A stretch of 6,790 nt of DNA. Source: Acidobacteriota bacterium. Its GTDB lineage: Bacteria > Acidobacteriota > Terriglobia > Acidiferrales > UBA7541. Each line of letters starts with the position of its first letter. The stretch's first letter is position 1. The notes below the pieces were generated by a model. The model was not told where the DNA came from. It made no database searches and saw only the letters and a program-made list of their open reading frames with translations. This document shows, piece after piece, positions 5,728 to 6,790 of this stretch. The translations under genes and the position numbers were made by a program. Location of the stretch: the NCBI GenBank assembly GCA_003224135.1, contig QHYO01000265.1, positions 1-6,790 of the forward strand. The letters are read 5' to 3'.

Positions 5728-6538
5728 AGCCTCTAGCTTCCGCTGCGAGTCGCCGCTCTCTTCGGCTAACCACAATCCAGGACACTCCAACGCCGACAAA
5801 ATACAAGGCGGTCATCACGCCCATCACCAGGAGCATGGTCAAGGCATCCGGAGTGGGCGTGACAATCGCAGCGACGACCGAGATCACCAGCACCGCGTAT
5901 TTGGTATTCTTGATGAGGAACTTTGGCGTCACGATTCCGAACAGCGTCAAAAAGAAAATGAGAACCGGCAGTTCAAACACAAGGCCTAGCGCCACGATAA
6001 CGAGAAGAACCAGATCAAAGTAATCGTCGATCTTGATCAATGGAACGACCGGCCCCTGAAAACCAATAAGAAAATTCAGAATGTGCGGCAGAGCCAAAAA
6101 ATACGCGAACGCGATGCCAGCAAGGAAAAGAAAAACGGTTGAGAACAAAAACCCGGTGACCGCGGACTTTTCATTTCTATATAGAGCTGGAGCCACGAAC
6201 AACCACACCTGATACAGAATCACGGGCGAGGCCATGACGATGCCCAAATAAATACTCAGCTTGATCAACAGGCTTAAGTAATCCGTCGGCCCGGTATACA
6301 CAAGCTGAGGATTCAGCTTGTGCGCCTTGAGCGCCACTTGAATTGGAATGGTGATGAAGTTGACGAGTTTGGGTGCGACGAACCATCCGACCATCGCGCC
6401 AACAAACACAGCAACCAGCGAATTGATAATGCGTTTGCGAAGCTCTACAAGATGTTCGAAAAATGTCATCTGGCCGCCACCCTCATCGGGTGCGGCAGGA
6501 GTTGTTGAACCGGCTTCAAGCTGGCTGTCGTTGGTCAT
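5726..6538 (-). CDS. tatC: Sec-independent protein translocase subunit TatC
   Basis: Polytopic inner-membrane receptor of the twin-arginine translocase, which binds RR signal peptides with TatB and exports folded proteins. The 270-residue product has six predicted membrane segments. Numbered from the ATG at 6538: MTFFEHLVELRKRI at 24-37 is the cytoplasmic signal-peptide-binding motif, with Glu32 at the place of E. coli Glu15; ASPVILYQVWLFVAPALY at 103-120 is the first periplasmic-loop/TM3 signature, followed by Glu123, matching E. coli Glu103; FELPVL with Glu189 matches Glu170; and TPTPDAL with Asp231 matches Asp211. The N-terminus carries an extra Gly/Pro/Ala-rich extension of about 23 residues. 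An upstream in-frame ATG at 6559 would add seven residues; I prefer 6538 because a GGCGAG lies about 10 nt before it. Either start overlaps the upstream gene, whose stop is at 6516. No truncation or missing key residue seen. Confidence 0.95.
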   Translation of the reverse strand: MTNDSQLEAGSTTPAAPDEGGGQMTFFEHLVELRKRIINSLVAVFVGAMVGWFVAPKLVNFITIPIQVALKAHKLNPQLVYTGPTDYLSLLIKLSIYLGIVMASPVILYQVWLFVAPALYRNEKSAVTGFLFSTVFLFLAGIAFAYFLALPHILNFLIGFQGPVVPLIKIDDYFDLVLLVIVALGLVFELPVLIFFLTLFGIVTPKFLIKNTKYAVLVISVVAAIVTPTPDALTMLLVMGVMTALYFVGVGVSWIVVSRRERRLAAEARG

Positions 6539-6790
6539 GGGCGGGTAGCTCGCCAGCATCGGGGGAGCCGGATTCGGCGTGCGGATTTTGTGTGGAGCCA
6601 GGCTGGCTCGGCGCCGTTCCTTCCGTAACGGGTGGCTCGTCCGTTGAAAACTCGGCGCCAGATTCAGAGCTGGGGCCAGTAGTTGACTGCGGCTCGCGTG
6701 CGACCGCTTCGCTGACAGGACTTATCGTCGGCTCAGGCGGAGCAATACTTTCCGGCAAAATGTGCGGCGACTCGGTATCAGCCGCTGTCG
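6516..6790 (-). CDS. C-terminal tail of probable TatB/TatA-family protein, N-terminus beyond the window
   Basis: An open minus-strand frame enters from the right edge and ends at a TGA (6518-6516), overlapping the start of tatC. The 90 or so visible residues are rich in Pro, Ser, Glu, Thr, Gly and Ala (for example PPEPTISPVSEAVAREPQ and SGAEFSTDEPPVTEG) and look disordered. The diagnostic N-terminal membrane helix and amphipathic helix of TatA/TatB are not in the window. The assignment therefore rests on position directly upstream of tatC in the same direction and on the acidic, proline-rich C-terminal tails common in TatB. Another membrane-anchored protein with a long linker is possible. Confidence 0.55.
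   Translation of the reverse strand, partial: TAADTESPHILPESIAPPEPTISPVSEAVAREPQSTTGPSSESGAEFSTDEPPVTEGTAPSQPGSTQNPHAESGSPDAGELPAHDQRQPA

Noticed and set aside
5164..5736. Plus-strand open frame (190 codons) across the M28 lipoprotein gene
   Set aside because: Antisense to the catalytic blocks of a clear zinc-hydrolase gene; composition is Arg/His-rich, typical of a shadow.

Overview
The window looks like chromosomal DNA of a moderately GC-rich, diderm, menaquinone-using soil-type bacterium, most likely an Acidobacteriota (Terriglobia-like) species. That placement is an inference from gene content (a small exported beta-rich protein of a kind common in that phylum, and tatC followed by an M28/glutaminyl-cyclase-like lipoprotein) and from protein flavour. 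No rRNA or other taxonomic marker is present.

Layout: (1) 1-1811, minus strand: aroB (3-dehydroquinate synthase) followed with an 8-bp overlap by ubiE/menG (demethylmenaquinone methyltransferase), whose last ~50 codons lie beyond the left edge. (2) 1812-1914: short divergent promoter region. (3) 1915-3682, plus strand: nadB (L-aspartate oxidase), with every catalytic motif recognisable but broken near 2173 by a frame change that coincides with about 18 missing residues; it also carries an unusually long Ala/Ser-rich insert before the C-terminal helical domain. (4) 3683-4022: convergent intergenic region with an imperfect palindrome, a 24-bp tandem duplication and a probable terminator. (5) 4023-4333, minus: a small exported protein gene, also split by a frame change with about 16 residues apparently missing. 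(6) 4334-4698: AT-rich intergenic region with repeated ATGAC motifs and nested inverted repeats. (7) 4699-6790, minus: a tat operon segment, reading in the direction of transcription: the tail of a probable TatB, then TatC, then a zinc-dependent M28/glutaminyl-peptide-cyclotransferase-like lipoprotein.

Functionally, aroB feeds chorismate synthesis and therefore menaquinone as well as aromatic amino acids, while UbiE/MenG performs the last menaquinone methylation. nadB begins de novo NAD synthesis. The tat genes export folded proteins, and the neighbouring lipoprotein has a twin-arginine pair in its signal peptide, so it may itself be a Tat client.

I found no clear undescribed system (no CRISPR, IS element, tRNA or defence locus). 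The points most worth checking are two similar lesions of roughly 50 nt in two unrelated genes (genuine decay or assembly error), the NadB insert, the Tat/glutaminyl-cyclase pairing, and the structured 365-bp intergenic region.
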